Shown here: in pieces, positions 31,315-42,400 of the stretch
Numbering within the stretch: position 1 is the stretch's first letter
Layout of the letters: every line of letters starts with the position of its first letter
NCBI RefSeq assembly: GCF_020852615.1
Contig: NZ_JADZAJ010000018.1
Span: forward strand, 1-64,000
Direction of reading: 5' to 3'
DNA from: Nitrosomonas sp.
GTDB lineage: Bacteria > Pseudomonadota > Gammaproteobacteria > Burkholderiales > Nitrosomonadaceae
Length of the DNA: 64,000 nucleotides
The notes under the pieces: model-generated
What the model saw: the letters and a program-made list of their open reading frames with translations, nothing else
What the model was told of the DNA's origin: nothing
Database searches by the model: none
Made by a program: the position numbers and the translations under genes

Positions 31315-32415
31315 TTATGGTTGGCTGTAGCTGATGCGGTAAATTACACCTGCCATATCATCCGACACCAGCAACGCCCCATCTGACATTACCAGAATAT
31401 CTACCGGCCTGCCCCACGCCTGATTTTCCTGTAACCAGCCTTCCGCAAAGGTTTCTTTTTTTATAATTTTGTTTGCATTAAGCTGTACCCGTTCAATTTG
31501 GTAGCCAACTTTCCTGCTCCGATTCCATGAACCATGTTCCGCAATAAAAATGCTGTTGTGGTATTCGGTGGGGAACATGGTGCCGTTGTAAAATCGTATT
31601 CCCATTGGTGCTACGTGCGGATTGAGTTCAATGGCAGGTGGGGTAAATTTATTGCAATCACGTTTTGCTCCAAGCTTGGGATCAGAAACTTCCTTCCCGT
31701 AACAGTATGGATAACCGAAATGTAAACCTGAGCCAGAGGCATGATTCAGTTCATCTGGCGGTAAGTTATCCCCCATCCACTCGCGGCTGATATCAGTAAA
31801 CCATAGCTCTTTAGTAATGGGGTGCCAGTCAAATCCTTCCGAGTTACGAACACCTTTTGCGAATATTTCATAACCTGTCCCGTCCGGCTGGATGCGTGAA
31901 ATCAGGGCGAAGTGATCTGAATTATCTTCACAGGCATTGCAAGATGAGCCGATTGAAACATATAGCCTGCCATCCGGGCCAAATGCCATAAAACGCTCGG
32001 CGTGATAGGTTTCTTTAGGGTAATCGGCCGTTATAATGCGTGCCGGTGCGGGTTGATCAAGTGTGACCTCGATATGATCAAACCGTAAAATCTTGTTAAC
32101 AGAAGATACAAATAGTGCTCCATCATGAAAGGCGACCCCTGTTGGCATTTTAAGTTTGCTGGCGATAATGTGAACCTGGCGACTCCCTTCTTTTTCGGTG
32201 ATGGCGTAAACGTTGCCGGCAGCTTTGGAGCCGACAAACACGGTTCCCTGATCACCCAGAGCCATAGTGCGTGCATCTGGGACCTTTGCCCATACACTGA
32301 TGGAGAATCCCGGGGGTAATTTAATCTTATCAAGAGGCAACTCCGGCTCTTGAGCGTTGATTTGTGAAGCCAAGGCGCACAGTGACGCCAGAAAAATAAA
32401 AGACGAAAATTTCAT
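31315..32415 (-). CDS. Secreted PQQ-type sugar / L-sorbosone dehydrogenase-like beta-propeller
   Basis: 366 residues from the ATG at 32415, which opens directly on a signal peptide (MKFSSFIFLASLCALASQIN). An ORF start at 32457 adds 14 residues that do not fit a signal. The body resembles the GSDH / sorbosone dehydrogenase six-bladed propeller: LPPGFSISVWAK, FGPDGRLYVSIGSSCNAC, FAKGVRNSEGFDWHP, IAEHGSWNRSRKVG and LLVSDDMAGVIYRI. Family members bind PQQ and oxidise sugars or aldehydes in the periplasm, but substrate and cofactor are not proven here. It is convergent with nuoN. Confidence 0.82.
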   Translation of the reverse strand: MKFSSFIFLASLCALASQINAQEPELPLDKIKLPPGFSISVWAKVPDARTMALGDQGTVFVGSKAAGNVYAITEKEGSRQVHIIASKLKMPTGVAFHDGALFVSSVNKILRFDHIEVTLDQPAPARIITADYPKETYHAERFMAFGPDGRLYVSIGSSCNACEDNSDHFALISRIQPDGTGYEIFAKGVRNSEGFDWHPITKELWFTDISREWMGDNLPPDELNHASGSGLHFGYPYCYGKEVSDPKLGAKRDCNKFTPPAIELNPHVAPMGIRFYNGTMFPTEYHNSIFIAEHGSWNRSRKVGYQIERVQLNANKIIKKETFAEGWLQENQAWGRPVDILVMSDGALLVSDDMAGVIYRISYSQP

Positions 32416-32524
32416 ACGATCAAAATAGTGAAAAAAATTGTGAAATAAGGGTTCCAAAACTGAAACAGTTTGAAATCAGGAAGCCTGATTACACAATGTT
32501 AGCGTATTTTTACAGGAGGAAAGC

Positions 32525-34441
32525 ATGCAAACAGCGGAAAACATCGAACACTTGAATTTTCAGGCTGAAGCCAATCAGCTTCTGAAATTGATGATTCATT
32601 CTTTGTACAGCAATAAGGAGATATTTCTGCGAGAGTTAATTTCGAATGCATCGGATGCGGCAGATAAATTGCGGTTCGAGGGGTTATCCGATGCAGCGTT
32701 ATATGAATCTGATCCTGATCTGAGGATTCGTATTGCCTATGATAAGGAAGCACGCACCATCACCATTACCGATAATGGTATCGGTATGTCCAGGCAAGAA
32801 GTCATTAACAATATAGGTACTATCGCCAAATCAGGTACGCGTGAATTTTTCAACTCTCTGACTGGTGATCAGGCTAAGGACGCCAATTTGATCGGACAAT
32901 TCGGAGTGGGTTTTTATTCCGCTTTTATTATTGCGGATAAAGTGACGCTAACCACGCGCCGTGCCGGACTAACGGCGGAACACGGTGTTCGCTGGGAGTC
33001 AGCCGGGGAAAGTGAATTTACACTGGAAACGGTTGAGAAACAGAATCGCGGCACTGAAATTATTTTGCATTTGCGTGAAGGAGAAGATGAACTGTTAAGC
33101 AGTTTCCGGCTGCGTTCCATCATTCGCAAATATTCCGATCATATTACGCTTCCCATTGTCATGAAAAAGGAAATATGGGATGAAGAAAGCAAAGCGTATA
33201 AATCAAGTGATGAAGAAGAAACCATCAATCAGGCCAGTGCGATCTGGGCGCGGCCAAAGAGCGAAATCACACAAGAGCAGTATGATGAATTCTATAAGCA
33301 TGTTGCGCATGATTTTGAGCCGCCGCTCGCTCACGTGCATGCCAGAGTGGAAGGAAAACAGGAATATATCCAGTTACTGTATATCCCCGCGCATGCCCCA
33401 TTTGATCTTTTTGACCGCGATCACCGGCACGGTCTGAAGCTCTACGTCAGACGTGTATTTATTATGGATGATGCAGAGAAGCTGTTGCCCGGCTATTTGC
33501 GTTTTGTGCGTGGAATTATTGATTCCAGTGATTTACCACTGAATGTTTCTCGTGAAATTCTGCAGGAATCGAAAGATATCGACAGCATTCGTGCAGGATC
33601 TGTCAAAAAAGTGCTGGGATTGATCGAGGATCTTGCCACCAGTGATAAAAGTGAAGATCAGGAAAAATTTAAAACTTTCTGGCGCGAGTTTGGCCAGGTG
33701 CTGAAGGAAGGTATTGCAGAGGACTACAGTAACCGTGAACGTATCGCCAAACTGCTGAGATTTACTTCAACCCATGATGAACGGGAAGAACAGACGGTTT
33801 CACTGGATGATTACATTGCCCGGATGAAGCCGGAACAGGAAAAAATTTATTATGTTACTGCTGATGGTTTGAAGGCTGCTCAAACCAGCCCGCATCTGGA
33901 GATTTTCCGTAAAAAAGGTATTGAGGTATTGCTGCTGTGTGATCGGATTGATGAATGGCTGGTGGCTAACCTTAATGAATATGCGGGTAAATCTTTGCAG
34001 TCAATTGCTAAGGGTGATCTTGATCTGGGCAAATTGGAAGACGAAGCGGAGAAGAAAGAACATGAAAAAGAAGCGGGAGATTTTCAGGAATTAACAGCAA
34101 AAATGAAGGAAGTGCTGGGAGAGCAGGTAAAAGATGTCCGGATCACTTACCGGCTGACAGAGTCGCCCGCCTGTCTGGTGGCTGATGTGCACGATATGAG
34201 CGGTAACCTGGGGCGTCTGCTGAAATCAGCCGGGCAGAAAGTTCCGGACAGCAAACCATTCCTGGAAATCAATCCGCATCACCCTATGGTGCAGCGGTTG
34301 AAGTATGAAGATACTAAATTTGCCGATTGGAGCCGTATTCTGTTTGATCAGGCTTTGCTGGCTGAGGGAGGTCAGCTTGATGACCCAGCCGGTTTCGTCA
34401 GGCGACTGAATGATTTGCTGCTGCAAAATATCTCGAGCTGA
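32525..34441 (+). CDS. htpG: Chaperone HtpG (Hsp90 family)
   Basis: 638 residues, full length. The GHKL ATPase motifs are present: [26 protein letters not shown] and [16 protein letters not shown]. The middle domain carries [14 protein letters not shown] and the catalytic-loop arginine region [13 protein letters not shown]; the C-terminal dimerisation domain follows. It assists folding of cytosolic clients under stress. An AGGAGGAAAGC site precedes the ATG. I could not find a convincing sigma-32 promoter in the 67-base gap upstream. Confidence 0.97.
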   Translation: MQTAENIEHLNFQAEANQLLKLMIHSLYSNKEIFLRELISNASDAADKLRFEGLSDAALYESDPDLRIRIAYDKEARTITITDNGIGMSRQEVINNIGTIAKSGTREFFNSLTGDQAKDANLIGQFGVGFYSAFIIADKVTLTTRRAGLTAEHGVRWESAGESEFTLETVEKQNRGTEIILHLREGEDELLSSFRLRSIIRKYSDHITLPIVMKKEIWDEESKAYKSSDEEETINQASAIWARPKSEITQEQYDEFYKHVAHDFEPPLAHVHARVEGKQEYIQLLYIPAHAPFDLFDRDHRHGLKLYVRRVFIMDDAEKLLPGYLRFVRGIIDSSDLPLNVSREILQESKDIDSIRAGSVKKVLGLIEDLATSDKSEDQEKFKTFWREFGQVLKEGIAEDYSNRERIAKLLRFTSTHDEREEQTVSLDDYIARMKPEQEKIYYVTADGLKAAQTSPHLEIFRKKGIEVLLLCDRIDEWLVANLNEYAGKSLQSIAKGDLDLGKLEDEAEKKEHEKEAGDFQELTAKMKEVLGEQVKDVRITYRLTESPACLVADVHDMSGNLGRLLKSAGQKVPDSKPFLEINPHHPMVQRLKYEDTKFADWSRILFDQALLAEGGQLDDPAGFVRRLNDLLLQNISS

Positions 34442-34491
34442 AAACAAGGTATTGAGTATTGACAGGTTCAGCTGATTCAGCACAGGCGAGA

Positions 34492-34515
34492 AATAGAGCA
34501 GTCTTCTGCTCTATT
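34492..34515 (+). terminator. Hairpin downstream of htpG
   Basis: A perfect 10-base stem, AATAGAGCAG and CTGCTCTATT with a TCTT loop, lies 50 bases after the htpG stop. The trailing bases (CCTTCAGCTT) are only modestly T-rich, so it may be a weak terminator or an mRNA-stabilising hairpin. Confidence 0.45.
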
Positions 34516-34609
34516 CCTTCAGCTTGACATGCCTGTCGTTCATCATTTACCCTCCCATTCTCAAAAAAGAGAACGATCAGTTTACTTTTGTCCGAGGAGG
34601 AGAAACAGA

Positions 34610-35653
34610 ATGAAAAACAATCCCGTTCTGAAATTGGCGGCACTGCCGGTTTTTGTGCTGGCAGGTAATCTGTCTTATGCCATGCCGGGTATGCACGGTG
34701 CCGAAGGTCATGGCGCAACTGAGCCACCGGCAGCATCAAAAAGTATGGGGGCCCCGATCAACTCACCGGGTTCTGAAATTGAAATTACCTATAGTGCGGA
34801 TGGCAAAACAGCCATTTTTGTATCAACACGTGAAGGGAGCGTTGAGTCACCTGGTACGCCGTACAATTTCGATATCTGGATGTCTCATAACGTGGATGGT
34901 GTGTGGCAGGAGCCCGTTCACCTCGGCCCGGAAATTGATCCGGCCGTAGGTCCCAATATCAACACTGCTGCCTGGGAACTGGAGCCCAGTCTGTCTGATG
35001 ATGGCAATGTGATTTATTTCACGCGTTATGAACCGGGCAATCTGTTATCGGGCGATCTGTATGTTGTTCAGAAGGTGAACGGTGTATGGCAATCCGCCAG
35101 AAACTGGAATGATGTACCGGAACTTCCCGGCATCAACACGCCAACCGGTGAGGAGCATTGCCCGATTATTGCGTCAGACAGCCTGATTTACTTCAACTAT
35201 AGCCAGCCGGGAGTCACACAGGAAAGCGATATCTGGAAAGTTGAGAAAAAAGATGGGGTATGGCAGAAGCCGGTCAGCCTGGGGGCAAAAATCAATTCCC
35301 CGCAGCGCGATCACATGCACTGGACTGGATTGTCGAAAGATGGCAAGAGTCTGGTTGTTACCAGTATGCGAACGGACCTGGGTTCCCGTGGCGGGCATGA
35401 TATGTGGATTTCGCGCCAGGACACCAGAGGAGAGTGGCAGGAGCCGGTCAATCTTGGCGATGTCATTAATACTGCAGGCGAAGAAATGTGCTGGACTTTC
35501 ACACCGGACGGCAGGAGTTTTACTGGCAGCTGGGGGCCGCAAAACACGTTTGATACCGATATCAGGGTGATCAGTAAGGAAGAAATACCTTTACTAAAAG
35601 ATTTTGACCCGATCGGCCCGCCACCTAATTTGCTCCGCAATCGTAAAGGCTGA
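34610..35653 (+). CDS. Secreted PD40 / WD40-like beta-propeller protein
   Basis: 347 residues from the ATG at 34610, which has a GAGGAGGAG site upstream and opens a signal peptide (MKNNPVLKLAALPVFVLAGN). Longer reading frames starting at 34529 lack a signal. The mature protein has repeated PD40 blades of the form YSADGKTAIFVSTREG, LSDDGNVIYFTR, LSKDGKSLVVTSMR and FTPDGRSFTGSW, each followed by a DIW or DMWIS stretch. The fold is that of TolB-like propellers. It has no catalytic signature, so a binding role in the periplasm is likely but undefined. Confidence 0.75.
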   Translation: MKNNPVLKLAALPVFVLAGNLSYAMPGMHGAEGHGATEPPAASKSMGAPINSPGSEIEITYSADGKTAIFVSTREGSVESPGTPYNFDIWMSHNVDGVWQEPVHLGPEIDPAVGPNINTAAWELEPSLSDDGNVIYFTRYEPGNLLSGDLYVVQKVNGVWQSARNWNDVPELPGINTPTGEEHCPIIASDSLIYFNYSQPGVTQESDIWKVEKKDGVWQKPVSLGAKINSPQRDHMHWTGLSKDGKSLVVTSMRTDLGSRGGHDMWISRQDTRGEWQEPVNLGDVINTAGEEMCWTFTPDGRSFTGSWGPQNTFDTDIRVISKEEIPLLKDFDPIGPPPNLLRNRKG

Positions 35654-35957
35654 TCAATTTCCTGTAACGGGGCTCTTACGGGTGCAGGGAAATCCGGGGT
35701 TTGCGGGTTCCCTGCATCACAGGCTGACAGCCGTTCAGTCACAAGCCACTCAGTTACAACACTCAGTCAGACTCATGGCCAACCCCGCGCTTTAACGTTT
35801 TACCCTGCCAGCAATTTCCTTTCCTGAAATAGCGCTTCATACACCAGATGCAGCTGTAGCAGAGATCTGACGGTACCTCAGTGAAACTGCTCTAAAATAT
35901 CACCTGATACGATAATTCTGAATTGCAATACATAACCTGGAATCGGGGCAGGAAACA
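35654..35957. other. Intergenic region with one hairpin
   Basis: This 304-base stretch has no credible gene. It contains one inverted repeat, TGCAGGGAA (35683-35691) and TTCCCTGCA (35708-35716) with a 16-base loop, possibly a terminator for the PD40 gene although no T run follows. The last 80 bases are AT-richer and probably hold the hpnN promoter. Confidence 0.4.
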
Positions 35958-38600
35958 ATGAAATTTTCACATGGCTGGATTTACAGCTTTTTCGCATTCT
36001 GTACCAGCTTCAGTTACCGCCACGCTCCCCGGGTATTGCTGGCCGCCTTGCTTCTTACCGTGGCAAGTGCAGTTTATACCGCGCGTAATTTGGGTATGAA
36101 TACGGATACTACCAACATGCTTTCCGAGCACTTGCCGTTCCGTATCAACAGTGAGAGGTATAACAAGGCATTCCCGCAGGATACGGATATCCTGCTGCTG
36201 GTGTTGAGTGCCCCTACCCCTGAGCAGGCTTATTCCATCACAAGTCGTCTGGCTGCGCTCCTGAAGAAAGACAATAAAAATTTTTCCGATATTTATGCGC
36301 CGGGGGTGGATGATTTTTTCGGACGTAACGGTCTGCTCTACGAGGATATTCCGCAACTTGAGCGTATCACCGATCATCTGGCCGAGGCACAGCCGCTGAT
36401 TGCACAAATTAGTCGTGACCCCACGCTGTATTCCTTCATACAGCTGCTTACACAGGCGGTTGATGAATTGAACAAAGGTCAGCATCTGGAGCTGGAACCC
36501 GTTTTCAAAGGAGTAAGTGAAACACTGGATGCAAAACTTGCCGGAAAATCACATCCTTTGTCATGGCAGACATTGTTTCGTGGCGAGCCGGCAAAAGCGC
36601 GCTATCAGGAAGTCATCATCGTTAAGCCGACACTGGATTATTCGGAGCTGCTTCCAGGCAAACAATCCATACAGGCGGTACATGCGGCTGCTAAAGAAGC
36701 CGGTTTGACGGATGATGGTTCCGTCCGGCTGCGTATCTCCGGTGATGTGGCATTGGCAGATGATGAGCTCAAAAGTTCACTGGATGGTATGGAAATCGCC
36801 GGTGTTGTTACATTCATCCTGGTAGGGGGCGTGCTTTATTCAGCCATGTACACGGTGGGGATGACAATTGCTGTATTGATATGTCTGCTATCCGGCCTGG
36901 TTTTGACTGCTGCTTTTGCAACCGTTGCAATTGGTCAGCTGAATGTAATTTCTATCGCTTTTGCCGTGCTGTATATCGGTCTGGGAGCGGATTTTGCCAT
37001 TCATTTCTTGCTCCGTTTCCGTGAAATGCTGGATGGAGGAATGTCCACAAACGATGCGGTATATCGATCGGGTGGCGAAGCAGGCGTTGCCCTGGCTGCC
37101 TGTACGGTTGCAAATGCACTGGGTTTTTATGCATTCATCCCGACCAGTTATCGCGGGGTGGCGGAGCTGGGGATTATTTCCGGTACGGGTATGCTGATCA
37201 GCCTGATTGTGACTTTCATTATCGGGCCGGCACTGCTGCGTTATTTATCAGGCAAACCGATTGTCGAATCCAATGGTAAAAAAACGCTGGGCAGGCTGCT
37301 CGAGTTTTCGCTGAGATGGCGGAAACTGACACATGTTTCGGTGGGGTTGTTATTACTGCTTGCCATCGCACTGTGGCCACAAATCAGATTTGATTACAAC
37401 CTGCTCAATATGCAGGATCCAAACGGAGAGGCTGTACAAACTTTTCGTGAATTGCTGGCATCGCCTGATAATTCACCGTGGTACGCAGTGATGCTGGCCG
37501 AGGATCGCGAGGAAATTCAGCGACTGAAAAATAATCTGGGCAAATTGCCGGAAGTAAGCAGGGTGGTTTCGATTCTGGATTTTGTACCATCTGAACAGGA
37601 AACAAAACTGGCAATCATTGAAGGGATGTCGCTGATTATGGGGCCTGATTTATCCATGGCACAACCTTCTGCACGTGAATACACCGTGTTGCAGCAGGTA
37701 CAGGCACTGATCGCACTGAATACGGCGCTGGATAAATTTGCCGCACAGTATCCGGATTCGGGGACATCAGCTTCTGCTGCAGCACTCGGAAATTCGGTCA
37801 ATGCGTTGCTCAACCGGCTGGATATGGCAGATCAGGGTGAAAAGAAGCAGTTACTGTATTCGCTGGAAGGAGACCTGCTTTCCACGTTATCCGTAGCGTT
37901 GCAGCGTTTACACAATCTGATCGGGGCAGAACCTTTCAGCGAGCAGGAATTGCCTGAAGCTGTCGCAAGCCGCTGGCATAGTCGTTCGGGAGAATTTCTG
38001 GTTGCGGTATACCCAGCTCACGATATAGGGGATGATGAGGCGTTGCGCCGCTTTGTCAAGGCAGTACAGCGGGTGGCTCCTCAGGCCACCGGTATGCCGG
38101 TAATCAGCCTGGAAGCAGGGGATGCCGTAATCAGTGCTTTTATTCAGGCGTTCACACTGGCACTGGCAGGTGTGGTGGTTGCTTTGCTGATTATGCTGCG
38201 CAGTATTAAATATACTGTGCTGGTACTCATCCCACTGTTGCTGTCCAGCATATTTACCGGAATTTTTACTGTCCTGCTGGATATTCCGTTCAACTTTGCC
38301 AATATTATTGCGCTGCCGCTTTTGCTTGGCCTGGGTATCGACAGCAGTTTACACATGGTACACAGGAGTATGGATAACCGGGTTGAGAGTGAGGTCCTGA
38401 TCCATACCAGTACGGCACGAGCCATTTTTTACAGCGCCCTGACAGCGCTGGTTGATTTTGCGAGCCTGATGTTTTCATCACATAAAGGAACTGCCAGTAT
38501 GGGGATATTACTTACGGTAGGGCTGGCATTTACCCTGATCTGCACGCTGATTATCCTGCCTTCTCTGTTGAAGAACCCGGCTAAGCGTGCGGCTTCCTGA
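35958..38600 (+). CDS. hpnN: RND/MMPL transporter, hopanoid-associated HpnN-like
   Basis: 880 residues with two repeated RND halves, each a membrane helix, a large periplasmic domain and five more helices. The early stretch MNTDTTNMLSEHLPFRIN and the membrane motifs GLGADFAIHFLLRFRE and LGLGIDSSLHMVHRSMD match HpnN. In Rhodopseudomonas and Burkholderia, HpnN moves hopanoids from the inner to the outer membrane. No other hpn genes are in the window, so the assignment rests on the protein alone; another lipid-exporting MMPL protein is the alternative. It ends four bases from the convergent DedA gene. Confidence 0.78.
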   Translation: MKFSHGWIYSFFAFCTSFSYRHAPRVLLAALLLTVASAVYTARNLGMNTDTTNMLSEHLPFRINSERYNKAFPQDTDILLLVLSAPTPEQAYSITSRLAALLKKDNKNFSDIYAPGVDDFFGRNGLLYEDIPQLERITDHLAEAQPLIAQISRDPTLYSFIQLLTQAVDELNKGQHLELEPVFKGVSETLDAKLAGKSHPLSWQTLFRGEPAKARYQEVIIVKPTLDYSELLPGKQSIQAVHAAAKEAGLTDDGSVRLRISGDVALADDELKSSLDGMEIAGVVTFILVGGVLYSAMYTVGMTIAVLICLLSGLVLTAAFATVAIGQLNVISIAFAVLYIGLGADFAIHFLLRFREMLDGGMSTNDAVYRSGGEAGVALAACTVANALGFYAFIPTSYRGVAELGIISGTGMLISLIVTFIIGPALLRYLSGKPIVESNGKKTLGRLLEFSLRWRKLTHVSVGLLLLLAIALWPQIRFDYNLLNMQDPNGEAVQTFRELLASPDNSPWYAVMLAEDREEIQRLKNNLGKLPEVSRVVSILDFVPSEQETKLAIIEGMSLIMGPDLSMAQPSAREYTVLQQVQALIALNTALDKFAAQYPDSGTSASAAALGNSVNALLNRLDMADQGEKKQLLYSLEGDLLSTLSVALQRLHNLIGAEPFSEQELPEAVASRWHSRSGEFLVAVYPAHDIGDDEALRRFVKAVQRVAPQATGMPVISLEAGDAVISAFIQAFTLALAGVVVALLIMLRSIKYTVLVLIPLLLSSIFTGIFTVLLDIPFNFANIIALPLLLGLGIDSSLHMVHRSMDNRVESEVLIHTSTARAIFYSALTALVDFASLMFSSHKGTASMGILLTVGLAFTLICTLIILPSLLKNPAKRAAS

Positions 38601-38604
38601 AATT

Positions 38605-39255
38605 TCAGGTGTGGCCGGTTTTATTTTTTCCGGAGCGATGTTTGAGATATTCGATGACTGGCGGGGTAATCGATAAAATGATAATGGCAAGAATGACAAG
38701 TTTAAAGTTCTTTTGTACCAGTGGAAGCTGGCCAAAATAAAATCCGGCATAAACGAATATACCAACCCACAGCGTGGCTCCAATGACGTTGTAAGTAATA
38801 AATCTGCGATAGGACATTGTGCCGATTCCCGCGACGAACGGTGCAAAAGTCCGGATGATCGGGATAAAGCGCGCGATGATGATGGTTTTTCCGCCATATT
38901 TAAGATAGAAGGCGTGGGTTTTATCCAGATGTGCCTGTTTCAGGAAACGGAATTTTCCTGAGGTGAAAACGGTTAATCCGAACTCCTTGCCTGCCCAGTA
39001 ATTGACACTATCCCCCAGAATACCCGCCAGCGTCAGCCCGACAAACAACAGGTGAGGGTTAAGCTGTGATCCCTGTAACGATGCCAGCGAACCGGCAGCA
39101 AACAGTAAGGAATCCCCGGGCAGGAAAGGAAGTATAACCAGACCGGTTTCACAGAATATGATCAGAAAAAGAATGCCATTGACCCATGTGCCATATTCTG
39201 AGACAAGCTGTTGCAGGTGGCTGTCAATGTGAATGATGAAATCAACAAGAAACAT
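38605..39255 (-). CDS. DedA family membrane protein
   Basis: 216 residues with about five membrane segments. It has the DedA/SNARE-associated signatures FCETGLVILPFLPGDSLLFAAG, the re-entrant region with GDSVNYWAGKEFG and ARFIPIIRTFAPFVAGIGTM, and it resembles the YqjA/YghB group. Family members are undecaprenyl-phosphate or phospholipid transporters that maintain envelope energetics. The gene lies downstream of tRNA-Lys and its terminator on the same strand. Confidence 0.88.
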   Translation of the reverse strand: MFLVDFIIHIDSHLQQLVSEYGTWVNGILFLIIFCETGLVILPFLPGDSLLFAAGSLASLQGSQLNPHLLFVGLTLAGILGDSVNYWAGKEFGLTVFTSGKFRFLKQAHLDKTHAFYLKYGGKTIIIARFIPIIRTFAPFVAGIGTMSYRRFITYNVIGATLWVGIFVYAGFYFGQLPLVQKNFKLVILAIIILSITPPVIEYLKHRSGKNKTGHT

Positions 39256-39348
39256 AAGTGGAGGAAGGTTTTTTCTGCTGATGATCCGACTGTGTCACAG
39301 CCGGACGGCGCTGATCGGGTGCAATCGCCCGGATAAAATCCGGGCAAG

Positions 39349-39385
39349 AAAAAAGGCACTTGGTCATATACTGATCCAAGTGCCT
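39349..39385 (-). terminator. Rho-independent terminator after tRNA-Lys
   Basis: Read leftward, AGGCACTTGG and CCAAGTGCCT form a 10-base stem around a 12-base loop and end in a run of six T residues. It begins six bases after the tRNA 3' end and would stop transcription before the DedA gene. Confidence 0.8.
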
Positions 39386-39390
39386 GTATC

Positions 39391-39466
39391 TGGTAGGCCG
39401 TGCGCGATTCGAACGCGCGACCAACGGATTAAAAGTCCGCTGCTCTACCGGCTGAGCTAACGACCC
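39391..39466 (-). tRNA. tRNA-Lys (anticodon TTT)
   Basis: 76 bases on the minus strand with encoded CCA. The 5' arm GGGTCGT pairs with ACGGCCT, the D arm carries AGCTCAGCCGGTAGAGC, the anticodon loop CTTTTAA gives TTT, and the T arm has CGTTCGAATC. A terminator follows directly. Confidence 0.96.
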
Positions 39467-39487
39467 GAAGGCGGCAATTATACCAAC

Positions 39488-42400
39488 TCATCTCCCGTTG
39501 TGGAACACTTTATCGCTTGTCCGGGTCGAAGGCGGTGGTATTGGATGTGCGTCTGCAACCAGTCCGGCAATTAGCAGAAAATAAAATAAAAAAGCAATTC
39601 GAGGTTCGTCTGTTAAGGTATTCAGGATTCCGAGGATAAGAAAAACGCCCAGTGAGATACACAAAAACAGACTGAATGAATCCCCATGCCAGGCACGTGC
39701 CGATCCGCGTATCAATAAATAGCCCGCTAATGCAATGAAGCAGGATAAGCCAAACCAGCCTTGTTCAAAAAAGACATGTACGTACAGATTTTCTATGTGC
39801 CAGTAAAGATGGTCATCAATAGAAAAAAACCAGTGGAACATTCCGTCGGAGAAATCACCATTATTTACCAGCTCGCTGCCATTCGAACTTTTCAGTGAAA
39901 TGTTATCGATCGCTATGACAGTACCGGGTTGCCCGTTATAAAGAGAAAGTTTTACCGGGCGTTTTATCCGGCTGTTTGACCGGTTAAATTTATCGGTGAA
40001 AAGTTCAATCGTATAGCGTCCCCACTGTCCGGCCGGTACTTTATCAAGCTGTATTATTTGCCCTGTACAGTTAAATGAATACAGTAATGCTTTTTCACAA
40101 ACGGATGCTGTTATTGCTGCGGCCTGTGTCTGACTGCGTAAATCCATTGTGAGTACATAGTGTTGCTTGGGCTCGACCGCTACCGGTTGTTCAAAATATA
40201 GCAGCCCTCCACCGCCGAGCTGCAGGAAAATATTCCGGTTTTCTGTGGTAAAGGTATAAGTTGAGGGGCGTGTCAGTATGTTCGAATGCCAGAAGAAGGT
40301 GGAGGGGAATAATCCCGGGCCGACTCCAAAAACAGGGTCACCTTGCTGCAACACGATATCGATTGCTTTCTGCCAGTGACTCACACGCGTTACAGCATCC
40401 TTTTCCATTGTTGCAAAGCGTGACTGGCTGTACGAGCCACTGATTATCGGCCAGGCAACTGCCCCGGCTACTCCGATAACCAGGATTGCAATGATTGCAT
40501 TGGAGAAAATATGTGTGCGTTTACGTAAAACAAAACCCGGGAGTCCAATTGCCAGCAATACTGTTATCAGCCCGAATGCAATTTGCCCGCCCCGGGAGAA
40601 CGTTACCATGACGCAATAAGCATCCAGGCAATACAATCCGACAGCCAGTAATGTTGCCAGTGTATTGCGCTGCTGCCAGGCCCGGAGCACGATGAATGGC
40701 GCGGCCAGTATCAGATATCCCTCGATATAGGCGCCACCGACATGCATACCGTGGAATGAACCCGTAATACGGTAATCGGTTTCGAAATTGAAAAGGCCTG
40801 GAAAAGTTACCCGTTCCCAGAGGATATACAGAATTTCTGCAGCGAGCCCGAGCGACATTCCTGACGCAAGCCGACGGGCCGCGAGCCCGGGGTTATTCCA
40901 TTCGCGCACCAGTAAAGGAATAAAGATCAGGGAGAACAAAAAACCTTTTATCGAGCGTAATCCATTATAGGAGCTGTAGTAGCTGGAGAAGGCATTGTAA
41001 TCAGGCGGGCTCAGGGGGAAGAGGCTGATCCCGAGACTGATAACCGCAGAAATGACAAACAGTGTCAATAATATGGCTGCCGGACGGCGCAGTACCGGAT
41101 GCGGGTAAGGATGGGGCCATAAACGAAGATAACCAATACCGGCTGTCGCCAGTAACAGGGTGTCATATTCTGTCCAGTACAGCCGGCCGCTCCATGGTGT
41201 CAGATCCAGCAGAGGCAGGGAGGCGAGTACCCAAACCAGCCACAAATCAGGTCGCCACCAGAGCAGTACCGAGTAAATAACCAGCGGGAGCAAAACCCAT
41301 ACTGCACCCAGCGGGCTGGTGGCAGCGGCCATACCTGCCACCAGCAGCGCAACCGCCCCGGTAAGGATCAGCCAGACCGGACGATGGCGCAGGGGGTATT
41401 TTTGTAAACCGGTCAATATAGTGGTGGTAGCGGGTGAGGGTGCGGGAGAAGACGTTAACCGGGGAGATGGCTGGCGATGCCGGGCAGGTATTTCATTCAG
41501 TTCACTGGTCCATCCGGTGGTTTTATCGTCATTGCCTTGTATCGGGAGAATGTTTACATGATTACTGTCCGAGCTGATGTCGGGTTTATCCGGAAACAGT
41601 AAATCAAACAGGCGGCAGGCCAGGGATGCGGAGACGACTGCTATCAGAATATTGGTTGGATCCGGGTGGGTGGCGGGTATAAAAAGTTTCCCTGCTTCAA
41701 TCACGCAAGATAGTGTGCCTGCAATCACGCCTGGCCATAAAATGCTGTGGTGCTTCATATTCACTGGCCTGTTTGTCCGGCGCCAGATCCAGAAACCGAT
41801 TCCTGCAGGGATATAGGCACCTGCCTGGAGCAGCAGACTTACCAGTGCTGCCAGCTCTGTCGTAAAGTAGTGGTAATAGAAGGGGAGAAAGTGTATCTCT
41901 CCCGATCTTTCCATCCCTTCTGTCAATCCGAGCCAGTTGCCCGAGAACCAGTAATTTATATAGGCAAGGATACCCAGATACGGCGCTGATGCCAGCAGCA
42001 ACAGATAACGGACATACGGACGGAACTGCTGCCAGTTTATTGTCGGCAGGATCCGCATCAGGACAGTTCCCAGCATCATGCCGGCCATGCGGGAAATGAC
42101 GGATGCACCCTGGCTGATACCGGATGCGACTGTCAGCTGTAACCCTTCGATAAATATACCCAGCATCGCTCCGGTAAGGGCAGCCAATACCAGGGATGTT
42201 CGTTGTACTGACCGGGACAGAAGCATGGCCAGCGGAATGGTCATTAATGCTTCTGGAATCAGTTTTAACGTACAGCTGCTGCCACAGGCAGGAGCAAATA
42301 ACCACCCTGCCAGTCCTGAGGCCAGTTTCTGCTGCCATTCATCGTATGACAGCAGAAAATCATAAGGAAAAAAGCTCAGCACCAGATAAGCCAGCGCATA

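Noticed and set aside
32458..32524. Heat-shock promoter before htpG
   Set aside because: A TTGAAA is present at 32470, but no matching -10 element of the sigma-32 type is found at proper spacing.
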